Assembly: GCA_010092695.1 (NCBI GenBank) | Contig: JAADJJ010000001.1 | Location: 1,798,001-1,862,000 of the forward strand | Reading direction: 5' to 3' | DNA from: Enterobacteriaceae bacterium 4M9 | GTDB lineage: Bacteria; Pseudomonadota; Gammaproteobacteria; Enterobacterales; Enterobacteriaceae | Length of the DNA stretch: 64,000 nucleotides | Shown: positions 52,465-61,233 of the stretch, in pieces | How positions within the stretch are numbered: the first letter of the stretch is position 1 | How the letters are laid out: each line of letters opens with the position of its first letter | Program-made: the position numbers and the translations under genes | Notes under the pieces: generated by a model | What the model was told of the DNA's origin: nothing | What the model saw: the letters and a program-made list of their open reading frames with translations, nothing else | Database searches by the model: none

Positions 52465-52505
52465 GGACGAAGGTTATTGAGGCTATAACTGGAAGCATGC
52501 TGACT

Positions 52506-55232
52506 ATGGCTACAATTCATGTAGACGGCAAAGAATACGAGGTGGACGGTGCAGACAACCTGCTACAGGCATGTCTCACCCTTGGCCTTGATATTCCTTA
52601 CTTTTGCTGGCATCCGGCGCTGGGAAGCGTGGGCGCCTGCCGCCAGTGTGCGGTGAAGCAATATCAAAACGCGGAAGACACGCGCGGGCGTCTGGTCATG
52701 TCCTGTATGACCCCGGCCTCCGACGGCACCTTCATCTCTATTGATGATGACGAAGCGAAGCAGTTCCGTGAAAGCGTGGTGGAGTGGCTCATGACCAACC
52801 ACCCGCACGACTGTCCGGTCTGTGAAGAGGGCGGTAACTGCCATCTTCAGGATATGACGGTTATGACCGGCCACAACTTCCGTCGCTACCGCTTTACCAA
52901 ACGTACCCACCGTAACCAGGAACTGGGGCCGTTCATCTCTCACGAAATGAACCGCTGTATCGCCTGTTACCGCTGCGTGCGTTACTACAAAGACTATGCA
53001 GACGGCGGCGATTTGGGCGTTTATGGCGCACACGACAACGTCTACTTCGGTCGCCCGGAAGACGGCACGCTGGAAAGCGAGTTCTCCGGCAACCTGGTCG
53101 AAATCTGTCCGACCGGTGTGTTCACCGACAAAACCCATTCCGAACGTTACAACCGTAAATGGGACATGCAGTTTGCACCGAGCATTTGCCAGCAGTGCAG
53201 CCTTGGCTGTAACACCAGCCCAGGTGAGCGCTACGGTGAACTGCGTCGCATTGAGAACCGCTACAACGGTACGGTTAACCACTATTTCCTCTGTGACCGC
53301 GGCCGCTTTGGCTACGGCTACGTCAACCGCAAAGACCGTCCGCGTCAGCCGGTACAGCGCCGTGGTGATGATGTCATCGCCCTTAACGCTGAACAGGCGA
53401 TGCAGGGCGCAGCGGATATCCTGCGTCAGTCGAAAAAAATCATCGGCATCGGCTCTCCGCGCGCAAGCGTTGAGAGCAACTTCGCGCTGCGCGAACTGGT
53501 AGGTGCAGACAACTTCTACACCGGCATCGCCGCAGGCGAGCAGGCACGCATTCAGCTAATGCTTAACGTGCTGCGCGAGAGCGGCATTCGTACGCCAGCG
53601 CTGCGCGAAATCGAATCTTACGATGCGGTTCTGGTGCTGGGTGAAGACCTGACGCAAACCGGCGCGCGCGTGGCGCTTGCCGTACGTCAGGCGGTGAAAG
53701 GTAAGGCTCGCGAAATGGCAGCGGCGCAGAAAGTGGCCGACTGGCAGATTGCAGCCATCATGAACATCGGCCAGCGCGCGAAGCATCCGCTGTTTGTCAC
53801 CAACGTCGACAGCACGCGTCTGGATGATATCGCCGCCTGGACCTACCGCGCACCGGTAGAAGATCAGGCGCGTTTAGGTTTTGCTATCGCGAATGCGCTT
53901 GATAGCAGCGCGCCAGCGGTAGACGGCATTGATGGCGACCTGAAAGGCAAAATTGATGTTATCGTCCAGGCGCTGGCCGGGGCGAAAAAACCGCTGATTA
54001 TCTCCGGTACTAACGCCGGCAGTGCAGCGGTTATTCAGGCGGCTGCCAACGTGGCTAAGGCGCTCAAGGGCCGCGGCGCAGATGTCGGTATTACGATGGT
54101 TGCCCGTGCGGTGAACAGCGTGGGCCTGGGCATGATTGGTGGCGGGTCGCTGGACGACGCGTTGTCTGAACTGGAAAGCGGCAGCGCCGATGCAGTTATC
54201 GTGCTGGAAAACGACCTGCACCGCCATGCATCTAAAGCGCGTGTTGACGCTGCACTCAGTAAAGCACCGCTGGTGATGGTCATTGACCATCAGCGTACCG
54301 AGATTATGGATTACGCGCACCTGGTGCTGTCAGCGGCAAGTTTTGCCGAAAGCGACGGGACGGTTATCAACAACGAAGGCCGCGCCCAGCGCTTCTTCCA
54401 GGTCTATGATCCGGCCTACTACGATGCCAGCGCGATTATGCTGGAAAGCTGGCGCTGGCTGCATTCGCTGCATGCGACCGTTAACAGCCGTGAAGTGGAC
54501 TGGACCCAGCTTGACCACGTTATTGACGCCTGCGTCGCTAAACTGCCACAGCTGGCAGGCATTAAAGATGCTGCGCCGGATGCTGCTTTTCGCATTCGCG
54601 GTCAGAAACTGGCGCGTGAACCGCACCGCTACAGTGGGCGCACCTCCATGCGCGCTAACATCAGCGTGCACGAACCGCGTCAGCCACAGGACAAAGACTC
54701 CATGTTCGCGTTCTCAATGGAAGGTAACAACCAGCCGGGCGCACCACGCTCGCAGGTACCTTTCGCCTGGGCTCCGGGCTGGAACTCCCCGCAGGCCTGG
54801 AACAAATTCCAGGACGAAGTCGGTGGCAGCCTTCGCCATGGCGATCCGGGCGTACGCCTGATTGAAACCAGCGACGGCCAGCTTGGCTACTTCAGCGATG
54901 TGCCGCAAAGCTTTAGTGCCGAAGAGGGCGTATGGCGTGTTGCGCCGTACTATCACCTGTTTGGTAGCGATGAAATGTCGCAGCGCTCACCGGTATTTCA
55001 GCAGCGTATGCCGCAGCCGTGCATCAGGCTCAACCCGGCAGATGCCGCGAAGCTTGGCGTTAATGACGGTGCACAGGTCGCCTTTAGTTATGAAGGCCAG
55101 ACCATCAGCCTGCCGCTGGTGATTGCCGAAGGGCTGGCAGCAGGGCAGGTCGGTTTGCCGATGGGCATGCCGGGCATTGCGCCCGTGCTGGCCGGGGCTC
55201 GTCTTGATAATCTGCGGGAGGCTGCGCAATGA
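52506..55232 (+). CDS. nuoG: NADH-quinone oxidoreductase subunit G
   Basis: NuoG is the large iron-sulfur subunit of the peripheral arm. The 908-aa protein has an N-terminal [2Fe-2S] ferredoxin domain (C in GACRQCAVKQ), the His-ligated cluster region HDCPVCEEGGNCHLQD, the 4Cys cluster CIACYRCVRYY with EICPTGVF, an extra [4Fe-4S] site ICQQCSLGCN, and a molybdopterin-oxidoreductase-like C-terminal part. The start ATG at 52506 (MATIHVDG) matches E. coli; an upstream frame would read through the ERIC-like repeat. The stop overlaps nuoH by 4 bp. Confidence 0.96.
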   Translation: MATIHVDGKEYEVDGADNLLQACLTLGLDIPYFCWHPALGSVGACRQCAVKQYQNAEDTRGRLVMSCMTPASDGTFISIDDDEAKQFRESVVEWLMTNHPHDCPVCEEGGNCHLQDMTVMTGHNFRRYRFTKRTHRNQELGPFISHEMNRCIACYRCVRYYKDYADGGDLGVYGAHDNVYFGRPEDGTLESEFSGNLVEICPTGVFTDKTHSERYNRKWDMQFAPSICQQCSLGCNTSPGERYGELRRIENRYNGTVNHYFLCDRGRFGYGYVNRKDRPRQPVQRRGDDVIALNAEQAMQGAADILRQSKKIIGIGSPRASVESNFALRELVGADNFYTGIAAGEQARIQLMLNVLRESGIRTPALREIESYDAVLVLGEDLTQTGARVALAVRQAVKGKAREMAAAQKVADWQIAAIMNIGQRAKHPLFVTNVDSTRLDDIAAWTYRAPVEDQARLGFAIANALDSSAPAVDGIDGDLKGKIDVIVQALAGAKKPLIISGTNAGSAAVIQAAANVAKALKGRGADVGITMVARAVNSVGLGMIGGGSLDDALSELESGSADAVIVLENDLHRHASKARVDAALSKAPLVMVIDHQRTEIMDYAHLVLSAASFAESDGTVINNEGRAQRFFQVYDPAYYDASAIMLESWRWLHSLHATVNSREVDWTQLDHVIDACVAKLPQLAGIKDAAPDAAFRIRGQKLAREPHRYSGRTSMRANISVHEPRQPQDKDSMFAFSMEGNNQPGAPRSQVPFAWAPGWNSPQAWNKFQDEVGGSLRHGDPGVRLIETSDGQLGYFSDVPQSFSAEEGVWRVAPYYHLFGSDEMSQRSPVFQQRMPQPCIRLNPADAAKLGVNDGAQVAFSYEGQTISLPLVIAEGLAAGQVGLPMGMPGIAPVLAGARLDNLREAAQ

Positions 55233-56206
55233 GTTGGTTAACACCGGATGTTATCGATATCCTGCTGAGCATCCTCAAGGCGGTGGTGATTCTGCTGGTG
55301 GTGGTGACCTGCGGCGCGTTCATGAGTTTTGGTGAACGCCGTCTGCTGGGCCTGTTCCAGAACCGCTATGGACCAAACCGTGTGGGCTGGGGCGGTTCGC
55401 TCCAGCTGGTCGCGGACATGATCAAGATGTTCTTTAAAGAAGACTGGGTACCGAAATTTTCGGACCGCGTCATCTTTACCCTGGCGCCGATGATTGCCTT
55501 CACCTCGCTGCTGCTGGCCTTTGCGATTGTGCCAGTCAGCCCAAGCTGGGTGGTGGCGGATCTGAACATCGGCATCCTGTTCTTCCTGATGATGGCAGGC
55601 CTTGCCGTGTACGCGGTGCTGTTCGCTGGCTGGTCCAGTAACAACAAATACTCGCTGCTCGGCGCAATGCGTGCTTCGGCACAGACGCTCAGCTACGAAG
55701 TGTTCCTGGGGCTTTCCCTGATGGGCGTGGTGGCGCAGGCCGGTTCATTTAACATGACCGACATCGTCAACAATCAGGCGCACCTGTGGAACGTTATCCC
55801 GCAGTTCTTTGGCTTTATCACCTTTGCTATCGCGGGCGTGGCGGTGTGTCACCGCCATCCGTTTGACCAGCCGGAAGCCGAGCAGGAACTGGCCGATGGT
55901 TACCACCTTGAATATTCCGGCATGAAGTTCGGTCTGTTCTTTGTGGGTGAATACATCGGCATCGTGACTGTCTCTGCATTGATTGTCACCCTGTTCTTTG
56001 GTGGCTGGCATGGCCCGTTCTTACCGCCGTTCATCTGGTTCGCGATCAAGACCGCGTTCTTCATGATGATGTTTATTTTGATTCGCGCATCATTGCCGCG
56101 TCCGCGTTATGACCAGGTAATGTCGTTTGGCTGGAAAGTGTGCCTGCCGTTAACGCTAATCAACTTGCTGGCAACGGCGGCTGTCATTCTCTGGCAGGCG
56201 CAATAA
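55229..56206 (+). CDS. nuoH: NADH-quinone oxidoreductase subunit H
   Basis: NuoH is the membrane subunit that forms the quinone-binding chamber with NuoB and NuoD and links redox to proton pumping. The 325-aa protein has about eight membrane segments, with conserved GERRLLGLFQNRYGPNRVGW and the Glu-rich loop RHPFDQPEAEQELADGYH facing the quinone site. It is 325 aa as in E. coli. ATG overlaps the nuoG stop. NuoI follows after 14 bp. Confidence 0.97.
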   Translation: MSWLTPDVIDILLSILKAVVILLVVVTCGAFMSFGERRLLGLFQNRYGPNRVGWGGSLQLVADMIKMFFKEDWVPKFSDRVIFTLAPMIAFTSLLLAFAIVPVSPSWVVADLNIGILFFLMMAGLAVYAVLFAGWSSNNKYSLLGAMRASAQTLSYEVFLGLSLMGVVAQAGSFNMTDIVNNQAHLWNVIPQFFGFITFAIAGVAVCHRHPFDQPEAEQELADGYHLEYSGMKFGLFFVGEYIGIVTVSALIVTLFFGGWHGPFLPPFIWFAIKTAFFMMMFILIRASLPRPRYDQVMSFGWKVCLPLTLINLLATAAVILWQAQ

Positions 56207-56220
56207 GGGGTGAAAAGACC

Positions 56221-56763
56221 ATGACCTTAAAAGAATTACTGGTGGGTTTTGGCACCCAGGTCCGCAGTATCTGGATGATAGGCCTGCATGCCTTTGCCAA
56301 ACGTGAAACCCAGATGTACCCGGAAGAGCCGGTTTATCTGCCGCCGCGCTACCGTGGCCGCATCGTGCTCACGCGCGACCCGGACGGTGCCGAGCGCTGC
56401 GTTGCCTGTAACCTGTGTGCGGTAGCCTGCCCGGTAGGCTGTATTTCTCTGCAAAAAGCAGAGACCAAAGACGGCCGCTGGTATCCGGAATTTTTCCGTA
56501 TCAACTTCTCACGCTGCATTTTCTGCGGACTTTGTGAAGAAGCGTGCCCAACCACGGCGATTCAGCTGACCCCGGATTTCGAAATGGGTGAGTTTAAGCG
56601 CCAGGATTTGGTGTACGAAAAAGAGGATCTGCTTATCTCCGGTCCGGGCAAATACCCGGAATATAACTTCTACCGGATGGCGGGTATGGCAATCGACGGC
56701 AAAGATAAGGGCGAAGCGCAAAACGAAGCCAAGCCTATCGACGTCAAAGGCCTGTTACCTTAA
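56221..56763 (+). CDS. nuoI: NADH-quinone oxidoreductase subunit I
   Basis: NuoI carries [4Fe-4S] clusters N6a and N6b that connect NuoG to N2. The 180-aa protein has the two ferredoxin motifs CVACNLCAVACP and CIFCGLCEEACP, spaced as in E. coli, with an amphipathic N-terminal helix. The start is the ATG at 56221; a longer frame from 56140 runs back into nuoH and is rejected. Confidence 0.97.
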   Translation: MTLKELLVGFGTQVRSIWMIGLHAFAKRETQMYPEEPVYLPPRYRGRIVLTRDPDGAERCVACNLCAVACPVGCISLQKAETKDGRWYPEFFRINFSRCIFCGLCEEACPTTAIQLTPDFEMGEFKRQDLVYEKEDLLISGPGKYPEYNFYRMAGMAIDGKDKGEAQNEAKPIDVKGLLP

Positions 56764-56773
56764 GGAGTCGGGA

Positions 56774-57328
56774 ATGGCATTTGCATTTTATATCTGCGCC
56801 CTTGTGGCGGTCCTGACCACCCTTAGGACGATAACCCATACCAATCCGGTGCACGCACTGCTGTACCTCATCATTTCGCTGCTGGCCATTGCGGGCGTGT
56901 TTTTCTCGCTCGGTGCGTACTTTGCCGGTGCGCTGGAAATCATCGTTTACGCGGGCGCAATTATGGTGCTTTTCGTGTTCGTGGTGATGATGCTTAACCT
57001 CGGTAACGCCGTGGTCGAGCAGGAGCGGGAATGGCTCAAACCGCAGCTGTGGATTGGCCCTGGCATCGTTTCTGCCGTGCTGCTGGTCGTTATTGTTTAC
57101 GCCATCCTCGGTATTAACGACCAGGGTATCGACGGCAACCCAATTGGTGCGAAAGAAGTGGGCATCGCGCTGTTCGGGCCGTATGTACTGGCGGTTGAAC
57201 TGGCGTCCATGCTGCTGCTGGCGGGCCTGGTTGTGGCTTTTCACCTTGGCCGCGAAGACAGAGCCGGGGAAGTACTGAGCAACCGTCCGGGCGACAGTGC
57301 GAAAAGAAAAACGGAGGAGCAAGCATGA
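56774..57328 (+). CDS. nuoJ: NADH-quinone oxidoreductase subunit J
   Basis: NuoJ is a membrane subunit with five membrane segments that takes part in coupling through the pi-bulge helix in segment 3. The 184-aa protein contains NPVHALLYLIISLLAIAGVF and EIIVYAGAIMVLFVFVVMML, the latter holding the conserved Glu and Gly-rich bend. AAGGAG precedes the ATG at 56774. It overlaps nuoK by 4 bp. Confidence 0.97.
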   Translation: MAFAFYICALVAVLTTLRTITHTNPVHALLYLIISLLAIAGVFFSLGAYFAGALEIIVYAGAIMVLFVFVVMMLNLGNAVVEQEREWLKPQLWIGPGIVSAVLLVVIVYAILGINDQGIDGNPIGAKEVGIALFGPYVLAVELASMLLLAGLVVAFHLGREDRAGEVLSNRPGDSAKRKTEEQA

Positions 57329-57627
57329 TCCCCTTACAACATGGACTGATCCTCGCCGCCGTGCTGTTCGTCCTCGGACTGACCGGTCTTATGATCCGTC
57401 GCAACCTGCTGTTTATGTTGATAAGCCTTGAAGTGATGATCAACGCCGCTGCGCTGGCTTTTGTGGTTGCAGGCAGCTACTGGGGCCAGGCGGACGCTCA
57501 GGTAATGTACATCCTGGCGATAAGCCTTGCCGCCGCAGAGGCCAGTATTGGTCTGGCGCTGCTGCTGCAGCTCCATCGTCGTCGCCAGAATCTGAATATC
57601 GATTCAGTAAGTGAGTTGCGCGGATGA
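57325..57627 (+). CDS. nuoK: NADH-quinone oxidoreductase subunit K
   Basis: NuoK is a 100-aa membrane subunit with three membrane segments, related to MrpC of antiporters. Conserved membrane glutamates lie in FMLISLEVMINAAALAF and ISLAAAEASIGLALLLQ, corresponding to E. coli Glu36 and Glu72 on the central proton path. It overlaps nuoJ and nuoL by 4 bp each, showing tight coupling. Confidence 0.97.
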   Translation: MIPLQHGLILAAVLFVLGLTGLMIRRNLLFMLISLEVMINAAALAFVVAGSYWGQADAQVMYILAISLAAAEASIGLALLLQLHRRRQNLNIDSVSELRG

Positions 57628-59465
57628 ACCTGCTCTGGTTAACCATTGTTCTGCCATTGATTGGCTACCTGTTACTCGCCTTTTCCCGCGGTCGCTGGTC
57701 GGAAAACCTTTCCGCCACGATTGGCGTGGGCTCAATTGGCCTTTCCGCCCTGATTACCGCGTATGCAGGCATGGAATTCCTCGGCGGTGACCGCCAGGCA
57801 TTCGTGCAGCCGCTGTGGACCTGGATGTCAGTCGGCAATTTCAACATCGGTTTTAATCTGGTGCTGGACGGCCTGTCGCTGACCATGCTCTCGGTCGTGA
57901 CCGGCGTTGGCTTCCTGATTCATATGTTCGCCTCCTGGTATATGCGTGGAGAAGAGGGCTATTCCCGCTTCTTTGCCTACACCAACCTGTTTATCGCAAG
58001 CATGGTGGTACTGGTGCTGGCCGATAACCTGCTGCTGATGTATCTCGGCTGGGAAGGCGTGGGCCTGTGCTCTTATCTGTTGATTGGCTTCTACTACACC
58101 GACCCGAAAAACGGTGCCGCTGCCATGAAGGCGTTTGTGGTGACCCGCGTGGGCGACGTCTTCCTCGCCTTTGCGCTGTTCATTCTCTACTACGAACTTG
58201 GCACGCTCAACTTCCGTGAAATGGTAGAACTGGCTCCGGCGCACTTCGCCGAAGGCAACAATATGTTGCAGTGGGCAACGCTGATGCTGCTGGGCGGCGC
58301 GGTAGGTAAATCCGCGCAGCTGCCGTTGCAGACCTGGCTTGCCGACGCGATGGCCGGTCCGACCCCAGTCTCTGCGCTTATCCACGCAGCAACCATGGTG
58401 ACCGCGGGCGTGTATCTGATTGCCCGTACCCACGGCCTGTTCCTGCTGACGCCAGATGTGCTGCATCTGGTCGGCATCGTCGGTGCGATTACGCTGGTAA
58501 TGGCGGGTTTTGCGGCGCTGGTTCAGACCGACATCAAGCGCGTGCTCGCATACTCCACCATGAGCCAGATTGGTTACATGTTCCTGGCACTTGGCGTGCA
58601 GGCGTGGGATGCGGCGATTTTCCACCTGATGACCCATGCGTTCTTCAAAGCGCTGCTGTTCCTGTCGTCTGGTTCGGTGATTCTTGCCTGCCACCACGAG
58701 CAGAACATCTTCAAAATGGGTGGCCTGCGTAAGTCGATTCCGCTGGTCTATGCCTGCTTCCTGGTCGGTGGTGCTGCGTTGTCTGCGCTGCCGCTGGTGA
58801 CCGCTGGCTTCTTCAGTAAGGATGAGATCCTGGCGGGCGCCATGGCGAACGGTCATATGAACCTGATGATTGCCGGTCTGGTTGGCGCGTTTATGACCTC
58901 ACTCTATACCTTCCGCATGATTTTCATCGTGTTCCACGGTAAAGAGCAGATTCACGCCCATGCAGGGAAGGGGATTACCCATCACCTGCCGCTGATTGTA
59001 CTGCTGGTGCTGTCTACCTTCGTGGGAGCCATGATTGTGCCGCCGCTGGCGGGCGTTCTGCCGCAGACTACGGAACTCGAACATGGCCGCGTACTGACGC
59101 TGGAAATTACCTCTGGCGTGGTGGCGATTGCCGGTATCCTCATTGCCGCATGGCTGTGGCTGGGCAAACGCACGCTGGTGACCGCCATTGCCAACAGCGC
59201 ACCGGGCCGTCTGCTGGGCACCTGGTGGTACAACGCCTGGGGCTTTGACTGGCTCTACAACACCGTGTTCGTTAAGCCGTATCTGGGCATCGCCTGGCTG
59301 CTTAAGCGTGACCCGCTGAATGCGCTGATGAACATCCCAGCCATTCTCTCGCGCTTTGCCGGTCGTGGCCTGCTGCTGAGCGAGAACGGTTACCTGCGCT
59401 GGTATCTCGCCTCGATGGGCGTAGGTGCGGTCGTGGTGCTGGCGCTGCTGATGGTATTGCGTTAA
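57624..59465 (+). CDS. nuoL: NADH-quinone oxidoreductase subunit L
   Basis: NuoL is the distal antiporter-like proton-pumping subunit with the long lateral helix. The 613-aa protein has about 16 membrane segments; key residues are in LLMYLGWEGVGLCSYLLIGF (Glu144 type), GKSAQLPLQTWLADAM (Lys229 type) and STMSQIGYMFLALG. The C-terminal segment forms the horizontal helix and last anchor. Length equals E. coli NuoL. A 231-bp gap containing a palindromic repeat separates it from nuoM. Confidence 0.97.
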   Translation: MNLLWLTIVLPLIGYLLLAFSRGRWSENLSATIGVGSIGLSALITAYAGMEFLGGDRQAFVQPLWTWMSVGNFNIGFNLVLDGLSLTMLSVVTGVGFLIHMFASWYMRGEEGYSRFFAYTNLFIASMVVLVLADNLLLMYLGWEGVGLCSYLLIGFYYTDPKNGAAAMKAFVVTRVGDVFLAFALFILYYELGTLNFREMVELAPAHFAEGNNMLQWATLMLLGGAVGKSAQLPLQTWLADAMAGPTPVSALIHAATMVTAGVYLIARTHGLFLLTPDVLHLVGIVGAITLVMAGFAALVQTDIKRVLAYSTMSQIGYMFLALGVQAWDAAIFHLMTHAFFKALLFLSSGSVILACHHEQNIFKMGGLRKSIPLVYACFLVGGAALSALPLVTAGFFSKDEILAGAMANGHMNLMIAGLVGAFMTSLYTFRMIFIVFHGKEQIHAHAGKGITHHLPLIVLLVLSTFVGAMIVPPLAGVLPQTTELEHGRVLTLEITSGVVAIAGILIAAWLWLGKRTLVTAIANSAPGRLLGTWWYNAWGFDWLYNTVFVKPYLGIAWLLKRDPLNALMNIPAILSRFAGRGLLLSENGYLRWYLASMGVGAVVVLALLMVLR

Positions 59466-59565
59466 CGGCATCGCTGCCGGAGTTGGTGATGGGGTGGTGT
59501 TTTCCGCCCCGGAATAAAAACGAATGTTAAGTAACTGTTCCTGAAGGACAGGTGTTATCGGCGAA

Positions 59566-59649
59566 GCCAGGCTGGACACCGCCAGCGCACAGCAACAGAG
59601 CGTACTGAAGTACGTGAGGATTGCGAGCACTGCCGGGGTTCAGGATGGC
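59566..59649. repeat. Palindromic intergenic repeat in the nuoL-nuoM gap
   Basis: An 84-bp imperfect palindrome centred exactly on CGTACT-GA-AGTACG (59601-59614). The flanks GCCAGGCTGGACACCGCCAG and CTGCCGGGGTTCAGGATGGC are near-complementary. It resembles enterobacterial intergenic repeats of the ERIC/RU kind but is distinct from the copy in nuoF-nuoG. It is transcribed within the nuo operon. The rest of the gap holds no gene. Confidence 0.7.
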
Positions 59650-59696
59650 AAGCAAGATAGCCTGAGCAGGAATAAAGATAAGGGACATACATAGCT

Positions 59697-61226
59697 ATGT
59701 TATTACCCTGGTTGATACTGATCCCCTTCATTGGCGGCTTCCTGTGCTGGCAGACCGAGCGCTTTGGCGTTCGCGTGCCGCGCTGGATTGCGCTGATTAC
59801 GATGGGACTGACGCTGGCGCTTTCTTTGCAGCTGTGGCTGCAAGGGGGTTATTCGCTGACCCAAACTACCGGTCTGCCGCAGTGGCAGTCTGAGTTCCAG
59901 ATGCCGTGGATCCCGCGCTTTGGCATTAACATCCATCTCGCCATCGACGGTCTGTCGCTGCTGATGGTGGTGTTGACCGGTCTGCTCGGCGTACTGGCGG
60001 TGCTGTGCTCCTGGCGTGAGATTGAGAAATATCAGGGCTTCTTCCATCTGAACCTGATGTGGATCCTGGGCGGCGTTATCGGTGTGTTCCTTGCCATCGA
60101 TATGTTCCTGTTCTTCTTCTTCTGGGAAATGATGCTGGTGCCGATGTACTTCCTGATTGCGCTGTGGGGCCATAAGGCATCCGACGGTAAAACGCGCATC
60201 ACGGCGGCCACCAAGTTCTTCATTTATACCCAGGCGAGCGGCCTGGTGATGCTGATTGCCATCCTGGCGCTGGTGTTCGTACACCACAGTGCGACCGGCG
60301 TGTGGACCTTCAGCTACGAACAGCTGCTGAAAACCCCGATGTCTGGCGGTGTGGAATATCTGCTGATGCTCGGCTTCTTCATCGCCTTTGCGGTGAAAAT
60401 GCCAGTAGTGCCGCTGCATGGCTGGCTGCCGGATGCGCACTCTCAGGCACCGACTGCGGGTTCCGTTGACCTCGCGGGCATTCTGCTTAAGACCGCCGCC
60501 TACGGCCTGTTGCGCTTCGCGCTGCCGCTGTTCCCGAACGCGTCTGCCGAGTTCGCACCGATTGCGATGTGGCTGGGGGTGATTGGTATTTTCTACGGCG
60601 CGTGGATGGCGTTCTCTCAGACCGACATCAAACGCCTTATCGCCTACACCTCCGTCTCCCATATGGGCTTTGTGCTGATTGCTATCTACACCGGTAGCCA
60701 GCTGGCTTACCAGGGGGCGGTCATTCAAATGATTGCTCACGGTCTGTCTGCGGCGGGTCTGTTCATTCTGTGTGGCCAGCTCTACGAGCGCCTGCATACG
60801 CGCGATATGACCCAGATGGGCGGTCTGTGGGGCAAAATCAAATGGCTGCCTGCCATGTCGATGTTCTTCGCAGTGGCAACGCTGGGTATGCCGGGTACTG
60901 GTAACTTCGTGGGCGAATTCATGATTCTGTTCGGCAGCTATAAAGTGGTGCCGGTTATCACGATTATCTCTACCTTTGGTCTGGTGTTTGCCTCCGTGTA
61001 CTCGCTGGCGATGCTGCACCGTGCCTACTTCGGCCAGGCGAAAAGCGAAGCAGCGAAGCAGGATATTGAAGGCATGACGCTGCGTGAACTGTTCATCATT
61101 CTGCTGCTGGTGGCATTGCTGGTGCTGCTGGGCTTCTATCCGCAGCCGATTCTGGACACCTCACACGCTGCAATGAGCAATATTCAGCAGTGGTTCACCA
61201 GTTCAATTTCAACTACAAGGCCGTAA
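59697..61226 (+). CDS. nuoM: NADH-quinone oxidoreductase subunit M
   Basis: NuoM is the middle antiporter-like proton-pumping subunit of the membrane arm. The 509-aa protein has about 14 membrane segments, with the essential Glu in FFFFWEMMLVPMYFLIALWG (Glu144 type), the Lys in FAVKMPVVPLHGWLPDAHSQ and TDIKRLIAYTSVSHMGF. Length equals E. coli NuoM. Its ribosome-binding site is distant (AAGGG about 12 nt upstream). NuoN follows after 7 bp. Confidence 0.97.
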   Translation: MLLPWLILIPFIGGFLCWQTERFGVRVPRWIALITMGLTLALSLQLWLQGGYSLTQTTGLPQWQSEFQMPWIPRFGINIHLAIDGLSLLMVVLTGLLGVLAVLCSWREIEKYQGFFHLNLMWILGGVIGVFLAIDMFLFFFFWEMMLVPMYFLIALWGHKASDGKTRITAATKFFIYTQASGLVMLIAILALVFVHHSATGVWTFSYEQLLKTPMSGGVEYLLMLGFFIAFAVKMPVVPLHGWLPDAHSQAPTAGSVDLAGILLKTAAYGLLRFALPLFPNASAEFAPIAMWLGVIGIFYGAWMAFSQTDIKRLIAYTSVSHMGFVLIAIYTGSQLAYQGAVIQMIAHGLSAAGLFILCGQLYERLHTRDMTQMGGLWGKIKWLPAMSMFFAVATLGMPGTGNFVGEFMILFGSYKVVPVITIISTFGLVFASVYSLAMLHRAYFGQAKSEAAKQDIEGMTLRELFIILLLVALLVLLGFYPQPILDTSHAAMSNIQQWFTSSISTTRP

Positions 61227-61233
61227 TTCGCTC

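Noticed and set aside
57828..58856. 342-codon antisense frame across nuoL
   Set aside because: Same artefact as in nuoM, with low-complexity Gln/His content.
59703..61019. 438-codon antisense frame across nuoM
   Set aside because: Gln/His/Arg-rich translation typical of the reverse strand of a hydrophobic membrane-protein gene; not a gene.
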